From positions 62,001 through 126,000 of the forward strand of contig JAFISE010000054.1 of the NCBI GenBank assembly GCA_022560025.1: a DNA stretch of 64,000 bases. Direction: 5' to 3'. Source of the stretch: Stagonosporopsis chrysanthemi (Eukaryota > Ascomycota > Dothideomycetes > Pleosporales > Didymellaceae). A program made the translations under genes and the position numbers. Of the stretch, positions 33,336-44,891 are shown one piece after another (the stretch's first letter is position 1; every line of letters begins with the position of its first letter). The notes beneath the pieces were generated by a model. That model was not told where the DNA came from. It saw nothing but the letters and a program-made list of their open reading frames with translations, and did no database searches.

Positions 33336-34481
33336 TTCAGAGCCGAACGCATCGCATTTCTCGAGAATGATACGGAGGTACTTGAGATCAAGCTCACTGA
33401 AGCTACCAAGTCGATCACAATGAGATGGTCTAGGTTGAAGACGATATTATCAAAAGCTTGAAAGTTATATCAAGCTGCTGGAGTAGGATGATAAGATCAG
33501 ACTGGAGAGCTACACACGGATCTTGAGGAGGAGCTCACGAAAGCATTCCTTTGCCGATCTCTAGCATTACTAGGTTACTTCCCTTTTAAAAGATATGCTG
33601 TGTTTAGCCTCCAATCTCAAGGTAGTTTGTGATAGTTCTAAGCCACATGCATGCAATACAGTTTCAGTTTACGATGCCCAACCTCTTGAAACGAAACCTT
33701 TCACAAACTGGCTGTTGACCAGATGTCGACGGGAACATTTACAATGGCGAAGAAAACACTGAACGCATCAGAAAAGAGCTTCTACAAAGGATTTTGGTGA
33801 CCGACTCCAATGGAAACGTTTCTTAGGGCGCTTGCAACATTGATAAAGAAGAGCATGGTCCGAAGGGTTTGACCCAATCCGACCTTAATGCAGACTCAGA
33901 AGAGGCGCTTATAGCTCAAGCATGAGCTAGTGCAGAATCGACTGCGTGTTTCAGTTATTCGAATCTTTACTATCTATAACAATGATATAAGCTTGTCAGA
34001 ACTGCAACAATCAATGTCAGAAATTTTAACTATATAGGATGATACCGCACCTTGTTACAAACAACAGCATAAGTCACAATCAGACCCCTAGTATATATAT
34101 AGAGAGCCATGACAAATTGCAAGAGAAAGGGTAATGTCAAGGCAACAGGCACTGTTAGTGGGAAGTCAAGTAGCAGTGACATTAAAAAGCGCAACAGCTA
34201 AGACAAGCTTATAGTGAAGGCAAGAGCAAACAAGCTAGACCAGCGCTAGCCTCACACGTACCTCTATCCGGAGACTAACTCTTGAGGCTGATACTGGTTC
34301 TTGCAATGCTGATGAAAATTTCAACCTACTCTCACTCTCACGTTTACCACAAGCTTGTCTTTACAATTGCGCGCTCTAGCTCACCGTGACTTGACCTTCT
34401 GTTAGAGGCGCCTGCCGCTCTCACCTCTTCCTCTTTCCTGTACCTTGACTCTCTAACTACCAACCGTACGCTCAAGAAACG
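33336..34481. other. Spacer between DUF7918 genes with coding-like remnants
   Basis: Directly after the TGA the same frame encodes 41 codons of coiled-coil-like sequence (FLENDTEVLEIKLTEA) to 33461. A second coding-like stretch at about 33730-33924 (NTERIRKELLQRILV, then a TAG, then GLTQSDLNADSEEAL) is interrupted. The rest is AT-rich, with an AT run near 34091-34101. Confidence 0.4.
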
Positions 34482-35619
34482 ATGGCCATCCTTCGCAGCT
34501 GTCCAAGTATTGAGGTCAAGTTGCTCTCTGACAAGGCGGCCCTGCGCGAACACGCCGACAGAGAGGCGAACGACCCCCATAACACAACTACTAACTACGT
34601 CGAGATCGAGTCTGATGGCCTATTCAAGGTATACCTGCAGTTCACAGACGACTACACCTGCCGCTTTGGTGTTCGGGTGGAAGTCCGGCTTGACGGCCAT
34701 AAGGCCGACAGTCACCTCTACCGTGCGAGCAATATGAAGGACGCCACAGGTATCACTTTTGACGGGGCTTGCTCAAAGATTAGGGGCAAATGGCACTTGT
34801 CCGACTTCAAGTTCTCGCAATTTGCGCTTGGTAAGTGGCACAACTAAAATCAGCAGAGTGGGCGTTAACTTGACTTCTAGATCTCGAGTCTCACGCAGAG
34901 CTTGATCAAGCCACGAAAGAGAGACTTGCTTCTACTGGTGTTGTCGAGGTCCTTATTCATCGTGTCAAGAACGTAAGGTCACGCGCTTCGGGACGAACAG
35001 CACGTTCTGCTGAAGACAAATGGCACGGCATCTCCGGTTTTGGCCCAGTACCTGAAAAAGCTGTCAAAGATCTGGGACTCTCGCACCACGGAAGGTGTGT
35101 CTACCAATGGAGTTAAAGATCAAGTAACTGACCGTGCGTAGCGTCGACGATCCAAAAAAGCAGAAGGGTAACCGTTCAAAAACCTACTCTTAGGTCGATG
35201 GCAAAGAAGACAGACACGCTATCGCGATCTTCAACTTCAAGTACCGATCACTTGGTAAGCGAAGTTCCTCTTTTGGTTCCTATCGACTCCATTGACCTAT
35301 CGTTGTAGCGATCCTCAAAGCCCTTCACATCGTGCCAACTACACTGGAGCCATTCGCTCCTGCCGTTCGTCCTCGCACGCCGGCTGCTGAGCTGACACCA
35401 GCACCACGACACGCGTACCAGACTGTGAGCGGTAATGCTAGTCAGACAGGTTTGAGCGTGTCTGAACTACTCGCTCTCATCATCGCCTATCGCGGTAATG
35501 CGAATGGACTGGAGAATCTGAGCCGCAGGGACCTCACGGTTCTCCTTGAGTACCACAGGGTAAGTGGAACATTCAACACTCAAACAACTGCTAACACGCT
35601 TCAGAACAACAGTGCATGA
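34482..35619 (+). CDS. DUF7918-type paralogue, possibly broken
   Basis: Exon 1 (34482-34830) and exon 2 (34881-35094) are well supported and match the paralogue upstream (SIEVKLLSDKAALREH, TNYVEIESDGLFKVYLQF, PVPEKAVKDLGLSHHG). After a likely intron 35095-35141, the expected next exon reads VDDPKKQKG but meets an in-frame TAG at 35191-35193, directly before VDGKEDRHAIAIFNFKYRSL, the conserved domain end. Splicing 35095-35213 instead would bypass the stop and keep the frame (GRHAIAIFNFKYRSL). An intron 35255-35308 then leads to AILKALHIVP and a C-terminal helical segment (LSVSELLALIIAYRGN), ending at 35617-35619. It is either a pseudogene with one nonsense mutation or a gene using the longer intron. 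Function unknown. Confidence 0.55.
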
Positions 35620-36501
35620 AAAGACGTTGCAGTACAATGCGGACCAGGTGGAGCAACAAGATTGCCACGCGTCGAGCGAAGAACCATTGTGTTGGACGAT
35701 GGAAGGAAGGTTCGACAAAGTTGGAGGCTTCAGGAGCAGAAGTCTTCGAGTATAGACATGTATATCAAATTGGAACGTCATGGCACGTCAGCATACATTT
35801 GATGGCCTTCGAACACGAGCGAGGGACAGAGTATATTTGAGAAGGCAGGCTGCACCTATAGAGGTATACAACGTAAGGTCTCAGTCATGAAGAAATAAGC
35901 ACAGGAGAGTTCTCGGGTAACACGAAAGTTGATATACGACGTTTAAAATCCACAACTTGTCTTGACGACACATGCAAATTCAAGGGATGTGACCTCTGCT
36001 GATTCCCAACCTCTCATGATACTCAGAATGAGTTTATCCAGGTCGGGCGCCCAGCCATGGGCCTAATCTCCTCTACGCACAGCGCGAAAACAGCCCTCGC
36101 CATTGGAGACGGTAGGGCTGCCGTAAGTAGTGTTTGTAATGCTGGCGATGTAGAAAAGACGAGACGGAGGTTTGGAAAATTTGGTTTTAGAGGTCGTGAA
36201 CAACGCTAGTCTCAATGGGGTCAGGTAGCTTGGAATGGACCGCAGTTGCCAATCTGGCCGCTTGTTACGAGCCCACCAGCGACATTGAGAGCTCCGGGAC
36301 AGTACACCTTGCAATCCAGCGGTATTGTTGCAGCCTGTTCCTGCTGCGGCCACGCTGTTAATTGCTCGACTTTTATCAGAACCGCCTGATCGCCCTTCCG
36401 CGCACCGCCAGCCCCTCGCCATCGAATTGTGGGTGCCCTCGTTCCCCTCCACGAGACATCGCCCAAACAACACCGTCGCCGACGTATAGACACCCCCCAC
36501 T
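35620..36501. other. Promoter region of SEC23
   Basis: All three frames after the DUF7918 stop stay open for several dozen codons to about 35800 (one reads VERRTIVLDDGRKVRQ), but no acceptor clearly links them to the gene. The remainder is upstream sequence of SEC23. The minus-strand frame at 36063-36524 looks like chance. Confidence 0.4.
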
Positions 36502-39089
36502 ATGGCAGACTTCGAGGCTCTCAAGGATCAATGGAGTCAGATTGAGGACACAGATGGCGTTCGCCTCAGTTGGAACACGCTGCCCAGCTCACGCATGGTA
36601 CGGCACTCCCACAGTACACCGCTCAATAGGCGCGAAGTCAACATGCAGCATGCTGACTTGTGACGCAGGAAGCTTCGCGGCTGGTAGTACCCATCGGTGC
36701 TCTCTACACACCTTTGAAGGAGAAGACCGACACCCCGCTCCTCCAATATGACCCCGTTGCCTGCAAGGCGCCTTGCAAGGCCATTCTCAACCCTTTCTGG
36801 TAGGGTACACACGTCGCAACCGAGGCTGCACCAGCTGACCATACACCAGCCAGGTCGATATGCGCGCAAGGATGTGGATATGTCCGTTCTGTCTGCAACG
36901 CAATGCCCTGCCGCCGCACTACAAGGATATCTCCGCCGAGCAGATTCCCCCAGAGCTTCACCCGGGCAGCACAACTATCGAATACCGTCTGCCTCGCCCG
37001 GCCCCTGCGCCCCCGATCTTCTTGTTTGTTGTCGACACTTGCCAGGAGGAGGACAGTCTGAAGGCGTTGAAGGACTCGATCATCATGAGCTTGAGCCTGC
37101 TGCCACAGTACGCTCTGGTTGGTCTGGTTACATACGGCACAATGGTACGAAAGCACTTGCAAGGTTAGAAAGAGCAACCACTAACTGCCTCAGGCACAAG
37201 TCCATGAGCTTGGCTACACTGAATGCGCTAAGTCCTACGTCTTCCGCGGTAGCAAGGACTACTCCACGAAGCAGGTCCACGAGATGCTCGGCCTCGGCCA
37301 GGCCGCTCCTCGCCCAAACATGCCCCAGCAGCCCGGCCGACCCCAAGTGCCCATGGGCAACGTCGACACCCGTTTCCTCCTGCCCGTTTCGCAGTGCGAG
37401 TTCCAGTTGACCAATGCTCTCGAGCAGCTGCAGAGGGATCCCTGGCCGGTCGCGAACGACAAGCGCCCATTAAGGTGTACCGGCGTTGCGCTCAGCATCG
37501 CTGCTGGTCTGCTTGAATTCCGTCACCGCGAGGCTGGTGCGCGCATCATGTTGTTCTCTGGCGGTCCAGCTACCGAGGGGCCTGGTATGGTCGTTGGTCC
37601 TGAACTGAAGGAGGCGATCCGATCGCATCACGATATTGACCGTGACAACATCAAGTACTACAAGAAGGCGCTTAAGGTGGGTAATGCGACAGTTGGAGAT
37701 AATGCGGCGCTAACACCGTACAGTTTTACGAGACCCTTGCAAAGCGTGTCGCACAGAATGGCCACATTGTCGATATTTTCGCTGGCTGTCTTGATCAGGT
37801 CGGCCTGCTCGAAATGCGCGGCCTCTCTAACTCCACAGGTGGACATATGATTCTGACGGATAGCTTTACATCGTCCATGTACAAGCAGTCGTTCGTCCGC
37901 ATCTTTAACAAGGATGACCAGGACAACTTGCTCATGGCTTTCAACGCCAACCTTGAGGTTCTTACCACCAAGGAGTTGAAGGTTACTGGTCTGATCGGAC
38001 ACGCCATCTCAAACAACAAGAAGTCTGTATCGGTCGGCGAGACAGAATGCGGTATCGGAAACACATGCTCCTGGAAGATGTGCGGTATCGACCCTGAGTC
38101 GTCGTACGGTATCTACTTCGAGATCGCTGGTCAGGGCGGTCCCAACCAGATGCAGGCTGGTCCCCAGAAGGGCATGATGCAATTCCTCACATACTACCAG
38201 CACTCGTCTGGTCAATTTCACCTGAGGGTCACAACTGTTGCGCGCAACCTGAGCGGACCTTCTGGAGATCCAGCAATTGCACAGTCGTTTGACCAGGAAG
38301 CGGCAGCCGTTCTGATGTCGAGGATAGCAGTCTTCAAGGCTGAGGTAGACGATGGTCCGGATGTCCTCAGATGGGTTGACCGCATGCTGATTAGGTTATG
38401 CTCGCGCTTCGCGGAGTACAGGAAAGACGACCCATCATCCTTCAGGTATGTCGCCAACGTCTTGTTAAGAGTCCCGTACTAACATTCGCAGGCTCGAGAA
38501 GAACTTCACATTATACCCACAGTTCATGTTCCACCTTCGTCGCTCGCAGTTTTTGCAAGTCTTCAACAACTCCCCCGATGAGACCGCTTTCTACCGCCAT
38601 ATTCTGAACCACGAGGATGTCAGCAATTCGCTGATCATGATCCAACCCACGCTCGACAGCTACGGCTTCGACCACGAAGGCGGCCAGCCCGTCCTCCTCG
38701 ACTCGTCCTCTATCCAGAACGAGACCGTTCTCCTCCTCGACACCTTCTTCCACATCCTCATCTTCCACGGCGAGACAATGGCCGAGTGGCGCAAGGCAGG
38801 CTACCACGAGCAAGAAGGCTACGAGAACTTCGCCACCCTCCTCGAGGCCCCCAAGGAGGACGCAAAGGACCTCATCCAGGACCGCTTCCCGTTGCCCCGT
38901 TTCATTGTTTGCGACGCTGGAGGCTCCCAGGCCCGTTTCTTGCTCAGCAAGCTTAACCCCTCGACAACGCATACAACGCAGAGCTATGGTGGCGTGAGCC
39001 AGTCTGCGCAGACCATTTTCACGGACGATGTCAGTCTGCAGACGTTTATGGATCACTTGATGAAGTTGGCCGTCAGCGGCACTGGTTAA
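36502..39089 (+). CDS. sec23: Sec23, COPII inner-coat GTPase-activating subunit
   Basis: Six exons (36502-36597, 36669-36799, 36850-37144, 37194-37676, 37724-38445, 38492-39089) join to 774 residues, the normal Sec23 size. Sec23 pairs with Sec24 in the COPII coat at ER exit sites and stimulates GTP hydrolysis by Sar1. Visible are the N-terminal DGVRLSWNTLPSS, the zinc-finger cysteines (Cys64, 68, 87, 90; MWICPFC), the trunk segment IFLFVVDTCQEEDSLKALK, the VHELGYTECAKSYVFRGSK stretch and, in the last exon, the gelsolin-like domain with DTFFHILIFHGETMAEWRK. All junctions agree with family alignments. It is a housekeeping gene with no sign of damage. Confidence 0.97.
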
Positions 39090-39440
39090 AAGGTGCGCTG
39101 TGGGGTTGTAGGGATAATCGGTTGGGAGATGGTTGGACGTTGGAAGACAAAGCTTAGTTGTGTTGGCTGGATATAAAGCAATCAAACACTCACAAGAACT
39201 CTCCGGACCATTCTGAACCATTCTGATGCAATACCTGCTGTCTACTCTAGAACGAAAATCGATGCTAGGGACAGTAAACTACTGGACAATATAACATGAA
39301 GATGCATTCGCTTTTCCCTATGGTATCCTCAGAAACATGCATACAACACAGAACCGATACCGAAGTGGCTATACACGTCGCAGCCACTGCCAGACTCTCT
39401 TCCTCTTGACTCGTGCCGAAGGATCAGGAAGCCTGGTATT
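39090..39440. other. Spacer between convergent genes
   Basis: A 351-base 3' spacer between SEC23 and the NOP15-like gene, presumably both 3' UTRs. Nothing else seen. Confidence 0.6.
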
Positions 39441-41013
39441 CTAAACCTTGGCTTTCTTCGCTTTCTTCGCCTTGGGGGCCGCAGCGGGCTTCTCGACTGG
39501 CTTCTCAGTAGCGGGGGCAGCGAGTACCTCGGCCGCGGCATCGGACTTGCGCTTCTTTGTTGTCTTCTTCGCGGGGGCCTCGACCTTGGGCTCCTCGACG
39601 ACGGGCTCAGGCTCAGGGGCTTTAGCGACCTTCTTGCCCTTCTTGCCCTTTGTCTCTGCAGGTGCCTCGGTGAGAAGCTGCTGCGGCTCGCTGGCCTCAA
39701 CCTCGAGATTCTTTGTGGTCTTGACGTCCTTGACGGACTTGACATTTGGCGCCTCGAACTCGTAACCGAAAGTCTCCTTCAGGTCCTTGTTCCGCCCGCT
39801 TCTCCGCTTGTTCTCCTTCTCGACCCGCTTGACCCATACGTCGCGCTCAGCTCCGCGCTCCATTGCCAGACCCGCCTTCTTGTTCCTCGGGTCGACCTTG
39901 AACCGTGTGTTTGCGCCTTTGAAAAGGCTTTCGTGAACCTGCTCCTTGGGGATGAGAGAGCACCGGAGGATGTGGCCAAACATAAGGTAGTTGTTCATTG
40001 TGCGAGCGACAATGTCAGCGACTTCTGCAGAGGCAAACTCAACAAAGGCGTAGTGCTTGGAGGCGCCAGTCTTCTTGTTGCGCGAGAGGCGCAGGTTGAG
40101 CACGCGGCCGAATTGGGAGAAGTACTTCTTCATCTGGGGCTCGAAGAAACCTCGAGGGACGCGGCTGGTGGTGGTGGTCAGTAAAAAGGAGGTCTACGGT
40201 ATGGAAATACTACGTACCCAACGTAGATCACACCAGGCTCAGTGGCCTTTGGTGTGTCTCTGGCCTTGGCAATGGCCTTCTTCTGCGCCTTTGTAAGCTT
40301 GGGCGCAGGGGCTGCGTTTGCGTCGAAGTTTTCGTCGTCTTCGACATCGCTATCATCGCTACTGAATCCGGCGAGAAGAGCGGCGGTCTGGTCATCTTCT
40401 GCTGCGTCCTCGACATCACCATCCTCAGTGACGACTGTATCCACCTCCACGACCGCCTCAACAGGCTCCTCAACAGGCTCCTCTTGTGCCTTCTTTCCTT
40501 TCTTTGCTTTTGTAGCTTTAGTCTTCGGTGCCTCGGTCTCTATCTCAACAGGCTCAGGCTCAGCAACAGGCTCCTTCTTGCCCTTCTTCGCCTTCGTCTT
40601 CGGTGCCTCCTTCCTGGGTGTCTCCTTCTTCGCTTCGATCACGTCGAAGTCGAGCATACTTTCGTCTTCGTCGCCGTTAGTCTCAGGAGCAGGCTCAGCC
40701 TTCTTCTTGCCCTTGGTGGCCTTGGTGGGCTTTGCGGCGGGCGCTTCATTGTCGGAAAAAAAGTCCTCGGCTGTCTTGCGCGCAGGCTTCTTTGTAGCTT
40801 TCTCGGCAGCAGGCGCAGGCGCAGATTTTGCGGCCTTGGGGGATTTAGCGGGCTTCCTGGGGGCAGGTGCAGCAATGTCGTCGGATTTTCTGGGCTTCTT
40901 CGATTTGGGTGCGGCTTCAGATGCGCCTGTAAATGTCAGTATGCATAAATACTAGTAAAACTTGAATGGAGCATACCCTTGCGCTTCTTGCTAGCGACGT
41001 CAGCAGCGGCCAT
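39441..41013 (-). CDS. nop15: Nucleolar RRM protein, NOP15/NIFK-like
   Basis: Exons 41013-40977, 40926-40218 and 40164-39441 join to 489 residues. A single RNA-recognition motif lies near residues 240-330: RNP2 is formed across the second intron (IYVGRVPRGF) and RNP1 appears as KHYAFVEFAS. The FFEPQMKKYFSQFGRVLNLRLSRN segment and NNYLMFGHILRCSLIP are typical of yeast Nop15 and human NIFK, ribosome-biogenesis factors of the large-subunit pathway. About 230 N-terminal and 120 C-terminal residues are Lys/Ala/Pro/Glu-rich, with many KKGKK and acidic blocks, as expected for a nucleolar protein. The extensions are longer than in yeast Nop15. It starts 291 bases from the divergent SMN gene, so the two probably share a promoter. 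Confidence 0.88.
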
Positions 41014-41304
41014 TGTGAATGTGTAAAGGCTGCTGTGTGTTGTGCGGGGGTGCGAGAGTTCCTGAGAGCGCGTTCAAAGTTTCGAGGCTCTTTTTTGGCG
41101 CTAGTAACTTCCCGCTAAGGCAAATGGTAGGCGGTGACTGCCCGCAACAACACGACTGTCAACAAACGCGTTCGCGAAAAAGTACTGGCTTCTTCGTCGA
41201 AACATCTGTAGCTTCAAAGCTTATCGACACGTAACCTCTGCTTTCCAAGCTGCTTTCGCCCTCGTGCCCCTGACCATATAGACCACCGGAGTTGAGCCTT
41301 CACC
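41014..41304. promoter_or_regulatory. Bidirectional promoter, NOP15-like / SMN
   Basis: A 291-base gap separates the two divergent start codons. Both products serve ribonucleoprotein biogenesis. No specific factor site is claimed. Confidence 0.5.
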
Positions 41305-42054
41305 ATGGCGCGAGGGATTAACATCAGCGATAAGAACGCATGGGACGATTCTTTCCTGCAAGACTCATGGAACGATGCAGTGGCCGAGTATGAGGTAGGT
41401 TCGCTGCTTCTGCCCTGGTTTCTATTGCCTAATCTGGGTTCAGAAGTACCATAGCATCGCTCAATCCGGTAAGCGGCTCGAAGATGTCTTAACTGGGGAA
41501 GAGCTGAGAGAGCTACGCGAGTAAGTTTGGTACTTTACAGTCAAGTGAGTAATGCTGAGTGCTGTAGGGATTATGGCGACCTGATAGGTGAGGCAGAAGC
41601 AGCTCCTGAACTTGTCGCCGAAGCGAACAGCAACTCGGATCAAATGGATACCGAGGACTCTATGCAAGAGACGGATACCGAGCAGATTGCTCAGGCTGAG
41701 ACACAGCCGCAGGTACGATATAGCACCAGAAATACGCGACATGTAGCTCATCAACTGACATACGACAGGAAACATCCGCATCCGAAAAGCTGAACCAGCC
41801 CGATTCAGCAAGTGCAGGAAACGCACCGCCGCATGACAACGTCTTTGCCGCGATGCCACAGACTCTGTTAGGCACAGGTACGTTTCGAGGCTGACAGCTC
41901 TTTACCTGCCGAAAGCATAGAACTTGACAGCTAACGTTCGACAGTCCAGGACGAAAACCTCAAGAACATCATGATGTCCTGGTACTATGCAGGGTATTAC
42001 ACAGGCCTGCATGCGGGACAGCAGCTTCCGAAAGATGCACCACCAAAGCAGTGA
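41305..42054 (+). CDS. smn1: Survival motor neuron (SMN) homologue, Tudor-less
   Basis: Five exons (41305-41394, 41444-41520, 41568-41712, 41769-41877, 41945-42054) join in phase to 176 residues. The N-terminus has the Gemin2-binding motif (WDDSFLQDSWNDAVAEYEKYHS). The C-terminus has the YG-box oligomerisation motif (IMMSWYYAGYYTGLHAG), nearly identical to fission yeast Smn1. Between them is an acidic, low-complexity linker with no Tudor domain, as in S. pombe. SMN with Gemin2 loads Sm proteins onto spliceosomal snRNAs. With five small exons the gene itself depends strongly on splicing. The short exons and absence of Tudor would make it easy to miss in automatic annotation. Confidence 0.92.
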
Positions 42055-42822
42055 CCGCAAAAATATGACGACTGCTGTAAACAGCCCATGTTGGAGATCT
42101 GAGCACTGAGTCTGCCTAATATTCTGCGAGGTACAGAAGATGGACATTCTGAACCAATGAGGAGCGAGGATGTGCTTGGTCTAGCTGGATCGGGCTGCGA
42201 TCACCAACAGTTCTTGCCTCACAGCGTCCGGGCGAGCTACGCTGCGAGATGAACCCTTAAGAAACTTCATGCGGCAAGCGATCTTCCAGCCTCTCAAGTC
42301 AGGCGTTCTTGCTGGTTGTGGCCTTGCGCCGGGAGCTGGATTACCATCGCTAGACCGTGCAGGCCGGAAGCGAGACAGATCTGCGACACCACCGCGACAA
42401 CCTCGAACCCACCTCCAACAGATGGAGCATCATGATACCCCCGCCACGCCCACGAACCTCAGCAGTTTGCCTGAAATCTGTCGATTCTTGCAGATGGCAG
42501 TCCTTTTTGAGCATTATTTGCCTAGCCACAAATGAGTTATGTTTCGCCATGTGCCCAGCCGGCCTGCCACCTCCAGACAGACAATTTCATGCGTGTTCTT
42601 AAGCACTTGATGTCCCAGGCACACATATTTCTTCTTCCCCATTCTGCCTCATAACTGTCTCGTTGCGTGTGATCCACTCTCATTCTAGTCTCTCTCTTCA
42701 CTTCTTCTGTCCGAGCCGGCTCTCGTAGCGCCTTTCGATCCTTCGAGTTAACACTACTTGTATATTCGGCCCAGGCGGTTCCACTCCTTTCGATTTCACG
42801 ACATCACGAAGATATAGTCATA
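42055..42822. other. Promoter region of the cupredoxin-like gene
   Basis: This spacer lies between two plus-strand genes. A pyrimidine-rich stretch (CTCTCTTCACTTCTTCTG, about 42690) precedes the start. Nothing else recognised. Confidence 0.5.
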
Positions 42823-43658
42823 ATGAAGTACATCAACGCACTGCCCATTGTCGCCAGCCTGGCAGCAGCTCAGATGCAGGTCATGAATCTTGCGCCAGCA
42901 GCTACGAACGGCCCAATTACACATACCGTGAGCTCCACTCAACACAATATAGCACTCTCTGTCTAACAAGATTAGGTCGTTGTCGGTGGATTGACACCGG
43001 TCGCAACTGGCATGGCCCCGGTCCTTGGATACAGACCGGAATCCATCACCGCCAACGTAGGCGATGTCGTCGAATTCCAGTTCATGCAGAAGAACCACAC
43101 AGCCACACAGTCCACCTTCGCTGAACCCTGCAAAGCCATGGAGGGTGGCAAGGACTCCGGTTTTATGCCCAACCCTGAAGGTGCTGCGGGCGTGACGTGG
43201 AACATGACCGTCGAGACCACTGATGCCATATGTAAGTCGATATCCGGATATGATGGTTAAACGGTGGCTGATACGAAACAGGGATGTACTGCAAACAAGC
43301 CCAAGGCGAACACTGCGGCAAAGGCATGGTCTTCAGCATTAACGCCAAACTTGACGGCGACAAGACAATGGCGCAATTCAAGCAGCTTGCTATCAAGTCA
43401 AACGGCACAACGCTCCAAGACTCGGCCATCCAGGCTGTCGACCCGGCTGCTGCCGCCGCTCCCAGTACCGTCACTGTCCAGGCCGGCGGTGCAGCTGCCA
43501 CTGGAAGCAGTGCGCTTGCGAGCGCAACAGTCATTGCGGGTCAGGGAACCGATGGCGCCGGCCAGACCTGCACGTGCAGCTGCCTGTGCGGCATGAATTC
43601 TTTCCCGGCAAGCGCAGCGATCAACAACTTTGGTGGATTTGCTGGTATGATCGGATAA
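42823..43658 (+). CDS. Secreted cupredoxin-like protein
   Basis: Exons 42823-42927, 42976-43231 and 43282-43658 join to 245 residues. The first ~17 residues (KYINALPIVASLAAA) form a signal peptide. A plastocyanin-like fold follows: YRPESITANVGDVVEFQF, the first ligand in NHTATQSTF, then across the second intron WMYCKQAQGEHCGKGMVFSI, which supplies the Cys, His and Met expected at a type I copper site. The rest is Ala/Ser/Thr-rich linker, probably glycosylated, then a cysteine cluster (CTCSCLCGM) and a mildly hydrophobic Gly-rich end. A GPI anchor is possible but weakly supported. Fungal relatives are extracellular or wall-bound serine-rich proteins without a settled function; copper binding is inferred. 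Confidence 0.85.
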
Positions 43659-44445
43659 ATCAACAACAGAGGAGAGGCGAACAGCGAAGCGCCTGCCAAT
43701 ATGTGCTGCTGGGGTGGGGGTTATAGGTTATGGGAGGTGTAGTAATTCGTTATCGGGGGAACAGAAAACGGAGACTTTCTACGATGGCTTGGGCGCGTTC
43801 AGACTGGCTTCTGCGATGCCATGTCGACTTATTTATACCACTTCTGATGGATGGGGCGTTAGCATTATACCGAAATCCGCATTTATGGTGATGTGGAATG
43901 TTTGTTAATAACTAGTATCGAATCCAAGAGATCGACTTCAATGACACCTTTGCATTGAATGCTTTTATCCTTGAGATCTGACCAGTAAAGACGGCCGCTG
44001 GCGAGGCTTCTTTTTGTTGGTTGTCTTGATTCATTTCCTTGTTATGCCCTCGAGCAACGCAACGAGTTTGCTCGCTCGCACGGTGATGTTTCTGACAGGC
44101 GCGATTGGTCATGGTATATTGACTATTAGCTTCAAATCATGACTTATGATTCATGAGTAATAGATTCGCGCAGCTCGATCAACTTGTAGTGCCGTTACAT
44201 CGGCATTAAGCCCCGTTGCTAGAGGGAAGAGTATTGGCGCAAGTGGGTAAAAGCATCACCAGTGCGAGACCGCAAATTTGTTGATTAGAAATGTGGTATA
44301 CCCAGAAGTCTTCAAAAAATCCATGTCGCAGGAATTGCAACCGCTCAGAACTCCATTCGATGCCTGTCACTTCGATTTGCGTGCTTCGAACGACCGTGCG
44401 CACTGCAAAACGTGGATGGCCGTGCCTTGCTCACGCCTCGGGCAT
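43659..44445. other. Intergenic
   Basis: The 3' spacer between the cupredoxin-like gene and the convergent SERF gene. It includes the 3' UTR region with an AT-rich stretch near 43890-43910. No gene is visible. Confidence 0.5.
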
Positions 44446-44891
44446 CTATTTTTTGGCGGCATCTTCGGCCTTCTTCGCTTCGGCTGCGCGACTTGTCAGC
44501 TCCGCCCACAGGACACAGGACATGCACGCTGCGTTCGCTGCCAGCGCAATAGGGGCGCCTTCACATAATGACGAACGAAACGCAAAGGAAAAAAACATAC
44601 CTGCAATTTGCTTGGCGCGCATGATGGCGGCGACGTTGTCCTTGTTCTTAGCTTGCTCAGAGCCGGACATCTGTGAGAGTCAGTCGCGCTCAAGGGCTTC
44701 CATGAAATACAGGTCCAGAAGCAGGCCGTCTAATTCCAATATTATCGCAGGATGGTACGTACAGTGTTTTTGCTCTTCTGCAAATATTGTCAGTACATGT
44801 TAGGCGAGGAAGGCTGAGGGAAACTTACCTTGCCAGCCTGCTCCTTCAGATTCTTCTCCCTAGCCTTGTCACGCTGGTTACCACGAGCCAT
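44446..44891 (-). CDS. SERF/4F5-family small protein (four exons)
   Basis: Exons 44891-44829, 44777-44763, 44670-44601 and 44483-44446 join to only 61 residues, with a 15-base second exon coding KSKNT. The product starts MARGNQRDKAREKN, continues LKEQAGKKSKNT and MSGSEQAKNKDN, and ends AEAKKAEDAAKK, the classic 4F5/SERF pattern. SERF proteins are small, highly charged and disordered, and are known as modifiers of amyloid aggregation in animals; the fungal role is unclear. Each exon is too short to score alone, so the gene is easily missed. All four junctions are GT..AG and in phase. Confidence 0.9.

Noticed and set aside
35167..35193. 26-base intron (GGTAACC..CTTAG) in the second DUF7918 gene
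   Set aside because: It would remove the TAG, but 26 bases is below the length known for fungal introns, and its ends do not keep the frame.
38511..39221. 236-codon minus-strand frame
   Set aside because: Antisense to the last exon of SEC23.
40242..40955. 237-codon plus-strand Ser/Phe/Ala-rich frame
   Set aside because: Antisense to the low-complexity Lys/Ala/Glu region of the NOP15-like gene.
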